Shown: positions 1 to 6,116, counted from the stretch's first letter. The stretch: DNA of 7,717 bases from Caulobacteraceae bacterium (GCA_947456005.1 CANGRP010000126.1:1-7717); one strand, 5' to 3'. The notes: a model not told the origin generated them from the sequence alone. Made by a program: numbers and translations.

Positions 1-884
1 AGGCGCCCGCCGGTGTTCGCCGCCTCGGCCATGACGGTGTAGGCCACGACATTCTGTTCGGTCACGGGTTGCTTGCGGACCTGAGTGACCACGCCTTCGA
101 AGACCTGATCCGGAAAGGCGTCCACGGAGAAGGTCACCGCCTGACCTTCCTTGACGCCCCCGATGTCCGCTTCATCCACGGAGATCTTCACCTTCACGCG
201 GTCAAAGTCCCGGGCGATGCGGAACAGGACCGGCGCCTGGAAGCTGGCGGCTACGGTCTGCCCGGGTTCAATGGCCCGCAGGACAACGACCCCGTCGATG
301 GGCGAGACGATCCGTGTCCGGGACAGGTCCACCTCAGTGGTCCGGAGGCTGGCCCGGCTCTGCTGGACCCGGGCCCGGGCGACCTCGAGGGCTGCAGCGC
401 TGGTCCGCGCCTGCGCCTCCACAGCTTCAAGGGCGGCCTGCGAGAGATAGCCCTGGGCGGCGAGGGACCTGCGGCGCGCGAGTTCCTGTCGCGCCTGCTG
501 CGCCTGGGCCTCAGCCTGCCGGACCGCGGCCTCGCCCGCAGCGACATCGGCCTGGCCCAGTCGAAGGCGGGACTGGAAGGTCTGGGGGTCAAGCTCGGCC
601 AGGACCTGCCCCGCCGTCACCCGATCGTTGAAGTCCACCATGATCGCCTGGATCTGGCCGGAAATCTGAGATCCGACCTCCACCGTGACCATGGCCTCGA
701 TCACCCCTGAGGCCGATACGGTCTGGACCAGGGCGCCGGATTCCACCTCCCCGGTCCTATAGGGCGGCGCCTCCGGCTCTGACCTGAGGCTCCGGAGGCC
801 AAGACCCACCAGACCCACAATCACCAGTCCGCCGAGGATGAGCACAGCGCGGCGGCGCCAGAGGGGTCGGGTGGTTGAGGTCAT
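1..884 (-). CDS. MacA-like periplasmic adaptor (membrane fusion protein) of an efflux system, 3' end beyond window
   Basis: Partial gene: 294 codons are readable and the C-terminus lies beyond the left edge. The product should be an inner-membrane-anchored periplasmic adaptor linking an ABC (MacB-like) or RND pump to an outer-membrane channel. Residues 13-30 form one hydrophobic anchor after an Arg-rich start (RPLWRRR). Residues 44-100 form the first lipoyl half with the family pattern VGSQISGQI and VDFNDRVTAGQVLAELDP. About residues 103-185 are a long Ala/Gln/Arg-rich helical hairpin. Residues 190-215 are the second lipoyl half (RIVSPIDGVV, EPGQTV), and a beta-barrel domain follows, with NVVAYTV near 278-284. 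These segments resemble MacA more than AcrA. The ATG at 884-882 gives a complete anchor but has only a weak G-rich ribosome binding site. The gene starts 15 bp after the pseudouridine synthase stop, so co-transcription is plausible. The pump gene expected next lies outside the window, so the transporter class is unproven. Confidence 0.88.
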   Translation of the reverse strand, partial: MTSTTRPLWRRRAVLILGGLVIVGLVGLGLRSLRSEPEAPPYRTGEVESGALVQTVSASGVIEAMVTVEVGSQISGQIQAIMVDFNDRVTAGQVLAELDPQTFQSRLRLGQADVAAGEAAVRQAEAQAQQARQELARRRSLAAQGYLSQAALEAVEAQARTSAAALEVARARVQQSRASLRTTEVDLSRTRIVSPIDGVVVLRAIEPGQTVAASFQAPVLFRIARDFDRVKVKISVDEADIGGVKEGQAVTFSVDAFPDQVFEGVVTQVRKQPVTEQNVVAYTVMAEAANTGGR

Positions 885-899
885 GGCGCGCCGTCCCCG

Positions 900-1703
900 T
901 CAGGTCTCCAAAGGATATGGGCCGGATTCCGGGCCTTGGGAAGGGTCGCCTCTCGCCAGCAGGTCCCGACGCTCCGGCGCCGTCAGGCGTCGCCAGCGGC
1001 CCTCGGGAAGGCCCTCCAAGGACAGGGATCCGATGCGGGTCCTCTGGAGGTCCGTGACGCGCAGTCCCACCAGCTCGCACATGCGCCGGATCTGACGGTT
1101 GCGGCCCTCGGTCAGGACAAAGCGAAGCCGGTCTTCACCCTTGCGGAAGACGCCCGCGGGCTTCAGGGGGCGACCGTCGAGCGAGAGACCGTGGCGCAGG
1201 CGGGCGATGACCCCCGGCGTCAGTCGGCCCTCGATCCGCACCTCATAGGTCTTCTTCAACTCGGAGTCCGGGGCGATGAGGGTCCGCGCGACCACGCCGT
1301 CGGAGGTCAGCACAAGCAGGCCGCGCGATTCCCGGTCGAGTCGTCCTGCAGGGGGAAGGCTGAGGTCGTCCGGGGGCGGCGTCTCGCCGCCAGCGGCGCG
1401 CGCGGAGACGAGAAGGCTGCGGGCTTCGTCCTGACCGGGCGCGGGATGGGCGCTCACGAGGCCTGGCGGCTTGTTGACCAGGATCGTCAGCGGCGCTTCG
1501 GCCTCGCCGGATGCGTCGATCACCTTGAGGGTCTGCCCGGGCAGAATCTTGCGCCCGACATCGTCGACCCGCTCGCCGTCGATCCAGACCCGGCCGTCCG
1601 CGATCAACGATTCCGCTTCCCGCCGCGAGCACACTCCGCTGTGGGCCAGCCAGCGGTTCACCCGCTCCGGCGCCTCGCCGACATAGACTGAGGTCCAGGC
1701 CAT
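900..1703 (-). CDS. RluF-like 23S rRNA pseudouridine synthase (RsuA/RluB/E/F family)
   Basis: A 267-residue cytoplasmic enzyme expected to isomerise a specific uridine in ribosomal RNA. The N-terminus is an S4 RNA-binding domain (ERVNRWLAHSGVCSRREAE, about residues 10-30). The catalytic domain carries PAGRLDRESRGLLVLTSDG, in which the Asp of GRLD is the family nucleophile. It also has the late motif EGRNRQIRRMCE, followed by RTRI and LPEGRWRRLT. NRQIRRMCE plus RTRI matches my memory of E. coli RluF (23S U2604) better than RluB, RluE or RsuA, but the target site is inferred. An open frame continues upstream to 2117, but that extension is low-complexity and runs antisense through the neighbouring membrane-protein gene. 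The ATG at 1703 directly precedes the S4 domain and gives a normal family length. No strong ribosome binding site is visible. It probably forms a transcription unit with the efflux adaptor downstream. Confidence 0.92.
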   Translation of the reverse strand: MAWTSVYVGEAPERVNRWLAHSGVCSRREAESLIADGRVWIDGERVDDVGRKILPGQTLKVIDASGEAEAPLTILVNKPPGLVSAHPAPGQDEARSLLVSARAAGGETPPPDDLSLPPAGRLDRESRGLLVLTSDGVVARTLIAPDSELKKTYEVRIEGRLTPGVIARLRHGLSLDGRPLKPAGVFRKGEDRLRFVLTEGRNRQIRRMCELVGLRVTDLQRTRIGSLSLEGLPEGRWRRLTAPERRDLLARGDPSQGPESGPYPLET

Positions 1704-1811
1704 GGGGTCGCCCCTGGTTTGCCCGGCCTCTCTGATCACAGCTGACGTGTGGAGGGAAGCGCGGTTGTGGGCTAGCCTGTCGTCTGCCCCGGCCCGGAAG
1801 GCGGTCAACGG

Positions 1812-2390
1812 ATGTCCACCTGGATCAAGCGACAGATCGCAATGCCCGGACCCCTGCGGCTTCTGCACGGGGAGCGCGCGACCCCAAGGGAGCTCGCGGC
1901 CGTCTACCTTGGCGCATTGGCCTTCACCCTGGGCCTTGTCATCGCCTTCGGAGAAGACGTGGCGGGGCTGGAGCCTCTGAGGCTGGGCCTCCTGGTCCTG
2001 GTCGCCCTCGACCTCGCCGGGGGCGCGGTCGCCAACCTTTGCGACGGGACGCGGGCCTACTGGAGGTCCCGGTCTAGGGGCCACCGGCTGGCCTTCCTGG
2101 CGGTCCATGCCGCCCACGCGGCGGCCATCGCCTTCATCTTTCCCGGTTCGGCTTCTGCGGCGCTGCTCGCCTGGGGCTGGGTGATGGGCGCTGGAGCCAT
2201 CCTGGCCCTGTCGCCCCGGGCGTTCCGGGGCGACGCCACAGCGATGGCCCTGGCCCTGGCCGGGATGGTGACGGTCAGTCTTGCGCCCGGCCTGTCCCCG
2301 GCTGCGGGTCTGCTGCTCGGTGTCTATCTCATCAAGTTGGTCTTCAGTTTCGGCGGCGGTTCGACGACGCGGCCGTCCGGCGACCTCTGA
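1812..2390 (+). CDS. Six-helix integral membrane protein of unknown function
   Basis: A 192-residue protein that I cannot assign to a named family. Hydrophobic segments fall at about residues 28-46, 56-74, 93-110, 116-133, 143-159 and 163-180, so it is probably a six-helix inner-membrane protein with a short charged N-terminus (WIKRQ) and a polar tail. Segment two ends in DLAGGAVANLCDGTRAYW, which has an intramembrane Asp and a Gly/Asn turn and looks like a conserved motif. A His pair (HAAHAA) lies in segment three. The ATG at 1812 follows a GGAAGG ribosome binding site at 1796-1801. An in-frame ATG at codon 11 is a less likely start. It is divergent from the pseudouridine synthase (108 bp apart) and converges on the methyltransferase with only 9 bp between stop codons and no clear terminator. 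Base composition matches its neighbours. No transport or catalytic role can be supported. Confidence 0.8.
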   Translation: MSTWIKRQIAMPGPLRLLHGERATPRELAAVYLGALAFTLGLVIAFGEDVAGLEPLRLGLLVLVALDLAGGAVANLCDGTRAYWRSRSRGHRLAFLAVHAAHAAAIAFIFPGSASAALLAWGWVMGAGAILALSPRAFRGDATAMALALAGMVTVSLAPGLSPAAGLLLGVYLIKLVFSFGGGSTTRPSGDL

Positions 2391-2399
2391 CGCCGCAGG

Positions 2400-3128
2400 T
2401 CAGGTCCGGGTCCCAAGGAAGAAGAACCGCGGCGTGTGGTCCTCGTCCGTCTGCTCCACCAGAGTCTCCACCGAAAATCCCTCCGCTACAAGCCAGCGCT
2501 CCCAGTCGGCGCGCGCGAAGACGCCGACATGGTGGGTCTCGCCCGCGGTGGTCACCTGGCCGGCTGCGTCCCTGAGGAGGAAGGCGTAGTGGACAGTCGT
2601 GGTCCCGTCCGCCGCCAGCTCGCCGCACCATTCGAGGGCCCGGGCGGACCTTCCATCCGGCGTCTCGCCGCCAAACAGATCGGACTCGCCGGGTTCGAAG
2701 GTCTCGAGGACCTCGTCGGGAATGAAGAGGGCCAGCCCGCCGGGGGAGAGGTGGCGTCGGGCGGTGGCGAAGGCGGCCCTCAGGTCGGCCTCTGAGGTCA
2801 TGTAGGCGATGGCGTCGTGGGCCAGGACGATGTCGAAGCGCCGGTCGACGTCCAGGGTGCGCATGTCGCCTGGGATGTGAAGGCACTCGGGGTTCAGGCG
2901 CCGGGAGACCTCCAGCATGGCGGGGCTGAGGTCGGTCAGGGTGCAGTCGAGGTCCGCCTTCATGTGGAAGGCCACATGTCCGCCGCCGCTGCCCAGCTCC
3001 AGCAGGGTCCGCGCATCAGGCCGGCGGGACCTCAGGACACGACGAATCTCTGCGCACTCTCCGGTGTAGTCGGAGAGGGGGGAGATCACGGGCCACCACT
3101 CGGCGAGGCTATCGTAGAAGACTTCCAT
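2400..3128 (-). CDS. Class I SAM-dependent methyltransferase
   Basis: A 242-residue soluble protein with a Rossmann-type methyltransferase core. Motif I is LLELGSGGGHVAFHM at about residues 42-56 (SAM-binding glycine loop). The acidic end of strand two is LTDLSPAML (64-72), PGDMRTLD (86-93) is the adenine-contact region, and DIVLAHDAIAYM (99-110) is motif IV. The post-motif HLSPGGLALFIPDE (126-139) is typical of small-molecule methyltransferases. The C-terminal third is a beta-rich substrate half (FARADWERWLVAEGF). This layout fits the broad Methyltransf_11/25 type, and the substrate cannot be read from sequence. The ATG at 3128-3126 has an AGGA ribosome binding site 8-11 bases upstream. The only visible upstream promoter on this strand is that of tRNA-Asn, whose encoded CCA ends 49 bp before this start. 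No terminator is seen between them. Confidence 0.93.
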   Translation of the reverse strand: MEVFYDSLAEWWPVISPLSDYTGECAEIRRVLRSRRPDARTLLELGSGGGHVAFHMKADLDCTLTDLSPAMLEVSRRLNPECLHIPGDMRTLDVDRRFDIVLAHDAIAYMTSEADLRAAFATARRHLSPGGLALFIPDEVLETFEPGESDLFGGETPDGRSARALEWCGELAADGTTTVHYAFLLRDAAGQVTTAGETHHVGVFARADWERWLVAEGFSVETLVEQTDEDHTPRFFFLGTRT

Positions 3129-3177
3129 TTCAGTTCCTGTTGCTGGCCCACGGAGGGTGGAAAAGCACGGAAGAGGA

Positions 3178-3253
3178 TGGCTCCCCGAGCAGGACTCGAA
3201 CCTGCGACAAGTCGGTTAACAGCCGACTGCTCTACCAGCTGAGCTATCGGGGA
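3178..3253 (-). tRNA. tRNA-Asn (anticodon GUU), CCA encoded
   Basis: The minus strand folds into a canonical cloverleaf. The acceptor stem is TCCCCGA/TCGGGGA with discriminator G. The D-arm is GCTC-AGCTGGTA-GAGC. The anticodon stem is GTCGG/CCGAC with loop CTGTTAA, giving anticodon GTT (Asn). The variable loop is TTGTC. The T-arm is GCAGG-TTCGAGT-CCTGC. All stems pair perfectly. The body is 73 nt (3181-3253), and the next three bases (3178-3180) encode CCA, giving 76 nt without need for CCA addition. The gene has its own promoter about 20 bp upstream and no obvious terminator before the methyltransferase gene. Confidence 0.98.
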
Positions 3254-3271
3254 TCACCTGGAAGGACCGGG

Positions 3272-3300
3272 GCTATAGACCGCGCCGCCCAACCGCGCAA
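3272..3300 (-). promoter_or_regulatory. Probable housekeeping promoter of tRNA-Asn
   Basis: On the minus strand, TTGCGC (3300-3295) and TATAGC (3277-3272) are separated by exactly 17 bp. This fits a sigma-70-type -35/-10 pair. Transcription would start near 3265, about 12 nt before the tRNA 5' end, a typical short tRNA leader. The transcript may continue into the methyltransferase gene. Confidence 0.6.
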
Positions 3301-3347
3301 GCGGCTCTGCAACCTCGACGCACACGCCGGTCCGCCGACCAGGCGCC

Positions 3348-4388
3348 TCAGTAGCCGGCGGCCTTGCCATTGGGCTGGCCGTCGACGATCTGGTCCAGAT
3401 ATTCCGACAGGCCATAGCCCACCAGGTCGCCGCACCGGTACTCGGTCATGCCCTCGGTGATGCGTGTCTGGAGTTCGACGCCATCGGGGGTGGTGCGCCG
3501 GTTCCGAAGGGGAATCAGCGACATGACCCGGCCGGTCACGGAATAGGTCTTCCCGCCCTCGGTCTTCACCTCGGCGCGCAGCTGGGTCTGGTAGCCGTGC
3601 TCGTCCCAGTCGCTCTCGATCCGGCATTCCTTGATGAGGTCGTAGATCCCGTCGCGGAAGACCATTCCGCCCTGCCGGGCGCCACCCTTCCCGTCGCCGA
3701 TGACCGACAGCATCATCCCGAAGTCACGACCGAAGTTCATCGGGCACCAGCGGTACCAGTCGATGGCCTGCCAGTGGCGGGGTCCCCAGGACTTGTCCCT
3801 CAGGCCGTGCCCGTTGATCTCGAAGACCTCGTCGCCGACGGTGAACCGGCCCTTCGCCGCGCAGTGCTGCTCATAGTGGGCCTTGGCGAAGGACTTCTCG
3901 GGATCAATCTCGATCGGCGTCCCGTCCTCTCGCACCGTCTCGCCGCCGTACATGGGCGAGACGCCCTCATACTCGAGCTCCACCGAGCAGGGCACGGAGG
4001 GGTTCTCGCGGAAGGCGCGCTTGGGATCGGCCATCTCATACGGGCGGGCCAGCAGGAGGGCCTTGCCGGAATAGGTCACGCGCAGGCGCTTGAAGGGCTC
4101 GACCACCTCGACCTTCAGGCCGCCGGCGTTCATCTCGGTGTTCCCCTCGATGGTCGGGCGGCCGAACATGAAGGCCACCCGGCCGTCCGGCAGGTAGAGG
4201 CAGACGGTCATCTCCGCATAGTGCTCGTTGGGCCGGTTGCCGATCCGGAACCAGCCGCCGGCCTTTCGGGCCGGGTCGAACACGTTGAAGTACATGCTTT
4301 CGTTGTAGTTCTTGAAGGTCCCCGGATCGTGCGGGAACTCGTCCTGTGGCTCCAGGCGGGTCTTGTAGCCGGCTGCGGCCCTGGCCAT
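3348..4388 (-). CDS. AttH/CrtC-like (lipocalin-type) protein of unknown function
   Basis: A 346-residue protein without a signal peptide or transmembrane segment. It is rich in aromatic residues and short beta-strand patterns. The N-terminal half includes FNVFDPARKAGGWFRIGNRP (about residues 35-54). The C-terminal half has INGHGLRDKSWGPRHW (about 191-206), which resembles the G-x-x-x-x-x-SWG-R signature of AttH and hydroxyneurosporene-hydratase (CrtC)-like two-barrel proteins. From memory, such proteins appear in databases under the paired domains DUF7065/DUF7064. I could not check this. The Asp, Trp and His around the SWG motif could line a ligand pocket, but no reaction is established for this type. 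The start at 4388 is preferred over the ATG at 4403 because GGAGGA lies 6 bases before it, and the upstream ATG would place that ribosome binding site inside the gene. A lipid, terpenoid or acyl-CoA-related role is a guess from family and context. Confidence 0.82.
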   Translation of the reverse strand: MARAAAGYKTRLEPQDEFPHDPGTFKNYNESMYFNVFDPARKAGGWFRIGNRPNEHYAEMTVCLYLPDGRVAFMFGRPTIEGNTEMNAGGLKVEVVEPFKRLRVTYSGKALLLARPYEMADPKRAFRENPSVPCSVELEYEGVSPMYGGETVREDGTPIEIDPEKSFAKAHYEQHCAAKGRFTVGDEVFEINGHGLRDKSWGPRHWQAIDWYRWCPMNFGRDFGMMLSVIGDGKGGARQGGMVFRDGIYDLIKECRIESDWDEHGYQTQLRAEVKTEGGKTYSVTGRVMSLIPLRNRRTTPDGVELQTRITEGMTEYRCGDLVGYGLSEYLDQIVDGQPNGKAAGY

Positions 4389-4394
4389 GCGCTG

Positions 4395-4400
4395 TCCTCC
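4395..4400 (-). promoter_or_regulatory. Strong ribosome binding site fixing the start at 4388
   Basis: GGAGGA on the minus strand lies 6 bases before the ATG at 4388-4386. An alternative in-frame ATG at 4403-4401 immediately precedes it and would turn the site into codons 2-3. The downstream ATG is therefore the likely start, shortening the longest reading frame by five residues. Confidence 0.8.
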
Positions 4401-4417
4401 CATCGGTCTTTAGCGGC

Positions 4418-4446
4418 ACTACACCACCTCGGAGGGGACTCTCCAA
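4418..4446 (-). promoter_or_regulatory. Candidate promoter of the AttH-like gene
   Basis: Minus strand TTGGAG (4446-4441) and TGTAGT (4423-4418) have a 17-bp spacer. Initiation near 4411 would give a leader of about 22 nt containing the GGAGGA site. The match to consensus is moderate (3/6 and 4/6). Its position directly after the minus-strand terminator at 4453-4480 supports an independent promoter here. Confidence 0.4.
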
Positions 4447-4452
4447 GGCCCG

Positions 4453-4480
4453 AAAAAGGACGCCCGGCCGAAGCCGGGCG
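4453..4480 (-). terminator. Intrinsic terminator reading leftward, upstream of the AttH-like gene
   Basis: On the minus strand, CGCCCGGC-TTCG-GCCGGGCG (4480-4461) forms a perfect 8-bp GC-rich stem closed by a stable C(UUCG)G tetraloop. It is followed by TCC and a run of five T (4457-4453). On the plus strand no T run follows, so it is directional. No annotated minus-strand gene ends here. It would stop a short transcript begun between about 4560 and 4490, or antisense read-through from the Mpl gene, or act as an attenuator in a long leader of the AttH-like gene. Confidence 0.65.
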
Positions 4481-4503
4481 CAAGGTGATGGTGGTGATGG
4501 GAT

Positions 4504-4518
4504 GTCTTCGAAGAAGAC
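4504..4518. repeat. Perfect short inverted repeat GTCTTC-GAA-GAAGAC
   Basis: A 6-bp perfect dyad with a 3-bp centre lies in the divergent region between the CtrA-like box and the terminator. It could be a repressor operator or the first hairpin of a minus-strand RNA. Chance occurrence is possible for a repeat this short. Confidence 0.4.
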
Positions 4519-4541
4519 GGGGGCAGGCTGGCCCGGTATGG

Positions 4542-4557
4542 TTAATCGTCACTTAAC
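4542..4557. promoter_or_regulatory. CtrA-type binding box (TTAA-N7-TTAAC)
   Basis: The sequence TTAATCGTCACTTAAC matches the full CtrA consensus TTAA-N7-TTAAC without mismatch. With the preceding G it is symmetric (GTTAA-N7-TTAAC), so it reads as a box on both strands. It lies 24 bp before the Mpl ATG. CtrA is the master cell-cycle response regulator of Caulobacter-like bacteria. A box this close to a start codon, with a ribosome binding site in between, suits repression of the plus-strand gene or activation of a minus-strand transcript better than a standard -35 activation site for Mpl. Confidence 0.6.
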
Positions 4558-4581
4558 GTCGGCGGCGGCAGGGAAGGCTGC

Positions 4582-5979
4582 ATGAAGATCCATTTCACCG
4601 GAATCGCCGGCGCCGGCATGGCGGCCGTCGCCCAGATGATGCAGGACGCCGGCCATGAGGTGTCCGGCTCCGACCAGGACGTCTTCCCGCCCATGTCCAC
4701 CTTTGTCGAGGGGCTGGGCCTGCCGGTCGCATGGCGCCTGGACGCCGCCAACCTGCCCGCGGACCTCGACGTCCTCGTCCAGGGGGCCAGCGCCAAGCTG
4801 GGGGGAGACGACAATGTCGAGGCCGCCGAGGCGCGGCGTCGCGGCGTGAGGGTCACCACCTTCCCCGAACTGGTCGGAGACCTTTCCCGGGACCGGGTCA
4901 ACACCGTGGTGGCGGGCTCTTTCGGCAAGTCCACCTGCGCGGCCCTGGCGGCCCATGTCCTGAGGTCCTGCGGCGTGGACGCCGGGTGGCTGGTGGGCGC
5001 CATCTCGCCCTCCCTTCCGGCGACCGGCCGCTGGGGCGCCTCGCCCGAGATGATCCTGGAGGGCGACGAGTACATCGTCGGGCCGAACGACCGCCGGTCC
5101 AAGTTCGACCTCTACCACCCGGACAGGCTGCTGCTGACCTCCCTGGTCCACGACCACGTCAATGTCTTCCCGACCTTCGCCGAGTACGAGGCGCCCTTCC
5201 TTCGGCTCCTGGAGGGGTTGCCGGAGAGCGGGCTGGCGGTGCTGCGGGATCACCCGGCCATCCGGTCTGCGGCGGCCCGGACCCGGGCGCGGATCGTCTG
5301 GTATGGAGGCGGGGAGGGCGGCTGGCGGGCGCAGGACGAGGTCTTCGGCGAGGTCAGCCGATTCGTCCTGGTCGCTCCGGACGGGACGCATACGGCCATG
5401 ACGACGGGCCTCCTTGGCGCCCACAACATCGAGAACATTGTCGGGGTCTCGGCCCTGCTGCTCGAGGCCGGCCTGGTGGACCGCGACGGTCTGGTCCGCG
5501 CGGTCGCCAGCTTCGGGGGCATCCGCCGGCGCCTGGACCGGCTGACCCGCACCTCCCGGATCCCGGTGATCGAGGGCTTTGGCTCCTCCTGGGAGAAGGC
5601 CCGCTCCGCCCTTGAAGCCCTGAAGCTGCACTTCCCGGACCGTAAGCTCCTCGTGGTCTTTGAGCCCCACACCTTCTCCTGGCGCTCCCGGGACGCACTG
5701 TCCTGGTACGACACGGTTTTTGAAGGGGCGGACAGGGTGCTGATCCTGCCGCCACCGGGCCACGGCGCCGAAAGCCATCACCAATCGACCTTGGTCGAGA
5801 TCGTCGAGAGGACCCGGGCGGCAGGCGTGGACGCCCGCCCTGTGATGGACGCCGCCGAAGCCCAGGACGCCCTTTCCACCCTGTCCGGCGACGAGGTGGT
5901 CCTGCTCCTGTCCTCCGGTCCCCTGGCCGGCCTGCCTGACAGCCTGCCGCCATTGTTCGAGAGGCTGTACGGGGCCTGA
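4582..5979 (+). CDS. mpl: Mpl-type murein peptide ligase (UDP-MurNAc:peptide ligase family) with atypical motifs
   Basis: A 465-residue cytoplasmic Mur ligase. Mpl enzymes reattach recycled murein tripeptide to UDP-MurNAc using ATP. The N-terminal UDP-sugar domain starts GIAGAGM (residues 7-13). VSGSDQDVFPPMST (27-40) contains the PPMST signature typical of Mpl rather than MurC. The central ATPase domain has the P-loop AGSFGKST (111-118) and EGDEY (160-164). SKF (173-175), HDH (190-192), HNIEN (281-285) and RRRLD (315-319) follow. The usual GTHGKT is changed to GSFGKST. The DD(F/Y)xHHP motif opening domain three is replaced by EGFGSSW (331-337), losing both Asp and both His residues. Length is normal (E. 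coli Mpl is about 457). GGGAAGG at 4571-4577 precedes the ATG. No mur or recycling gene adjoins it. Activity or specificity may differ from standard Mpl. Confidence 0.85.
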   Translation: MKIHFTGIAGAGMAAVAQMMQDAGHEVSGSDQDVFPPMSTFVEGLGLPVAWRLDAANLPADLDVLVQGASAKLGGDDNVEAAEARRRGVRVTTFPELVGDLSRDRVNTVVAGSFGKSTCAALAAHVLRSCGVDAGWLVGAISPSLPATGRWGASPEMILEGDEYIVGPNDRRSKFDLYHPDRLLLTSLVHDHVNVFPTFAEYEAPFLRLLEGLPESGLAVLRDHPAIRSAAARTRARIVWYGGGEGGWRAQDEVFGEVSRFVLVAPDGTHTAMTTGLLGAHNIENIVGVSALLLEAGLVDRDGLVRAVASFGGIRRRLDRLTRTSRIPVIEGFGSSWEKARSALEALKLHFPDRKLLVVFEPHTFSWRSRDALSWYDTVFEGADRVLILPPPGHGAESHHQSTLVEIVERTRAAGVDARPVMDAAEAQDALSTLSGDEVVLLLSSGPLAGLPDSLPPLFERLYGA

Positions 5980-5992
5980 TCCTTGCGGCCGT

Positions 5993-6099
5993 TGACCCCC
6001 TCACCCGCCTCCGGCGGGAGCTCCCCCTTGGGGGAGCAATTGCCTCTTAATTCCTCCCCCCAGGGGGAGGTGGACCGCGCAGCGGGCCGGAGGGGGTCA
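5993..6099. repeat. Composite palindromic intergenic repeat (REP/CIR-like)
   Basis: A 107-bp element fills most of the gap between the convergent Mpl and acyl-CoA dehydrogenase genes. The outer arms are TGACCCCCTC (5993-6002) and GAGGGGGTCA (6090-6099). Inside are four further hairpins: CCCGCC/GGCGGG (6004-6018), GCTCCCCC/GGGGGAGC (6020-6037), CCTCCCCC/GGGGGAGG (6053-6070) and CCGC/GCGG (6075-6085). An AT-rich AATT...AATT centre lies at 6038-6052. The two central hairpins are imperfect inverted copies of each other, so the whole element is roughly palindromic. This resembles dispersed intergenic repeats of Caulobacter-like genomes. There is no T run, but it may still limit read-through from both sides. 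Confidence 0.8.
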
Positions 6100-6116
6100 G
6101 CTGAGCCGCCGCAGCG

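Noticed and set aside
69..710. Plus-strand frame (213 codons) at the left edge
   Set aside because: It is antisense to the adaptor protein, whose lipoyl and hairpin domains are clear on the minus strand.
1704..2117. Upstream extension of the pseudouridine synthase frame, giving a 405-residue protein
   Set aside because: The extra residues are low-complexity and lie antisense to the membrane-protein gene. The S4 domain begins right after the ATG at 1703, as expected for the family.
3300..3347. GGTC-GGCG-GACC stem after the AttH-like gene as a possible terminator
   Set aside because: The stem is short and there is no T run after it in the minus direction.
3140..3460. Plus-strand frames reading through the tRNA, with peptides such as SRTRTCDKSVNSRLLY and RAGLEPATSRLTADCSTS
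   Set aside because: These are translations of the tRNA complement, a well-known source of spurious proteins. The cloverleaf on the minus strand explains the sequence.
4453..4500. His-codon run (CAT CAC CAC CAT CAC) before a terminator, resembling a histidine-operon leader peptide
   Set aside because: In the frame of the His codons a stop lies upstream and no ATG, GTG or TTG follows before the run. The next gene is not a histidine biosynthesis gene. The terminator itself is kept as a feature.
3597..4556. Plus-strand frame (319 codons) opposite the AttH-like gene
   Set aside because: It is antisense to a gene with a strong ribosome binding site and a recognisable motif. It would also start inside that gene without a ribosome binding site of its own.
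4549..5784. Long minus-strand frame (411 codons) opposite the Mpl gene
   Set aside because: It is an antisense shadow of a clearly conserved gene in high-GC DNA, and its residue make-up matches no recognisable family.
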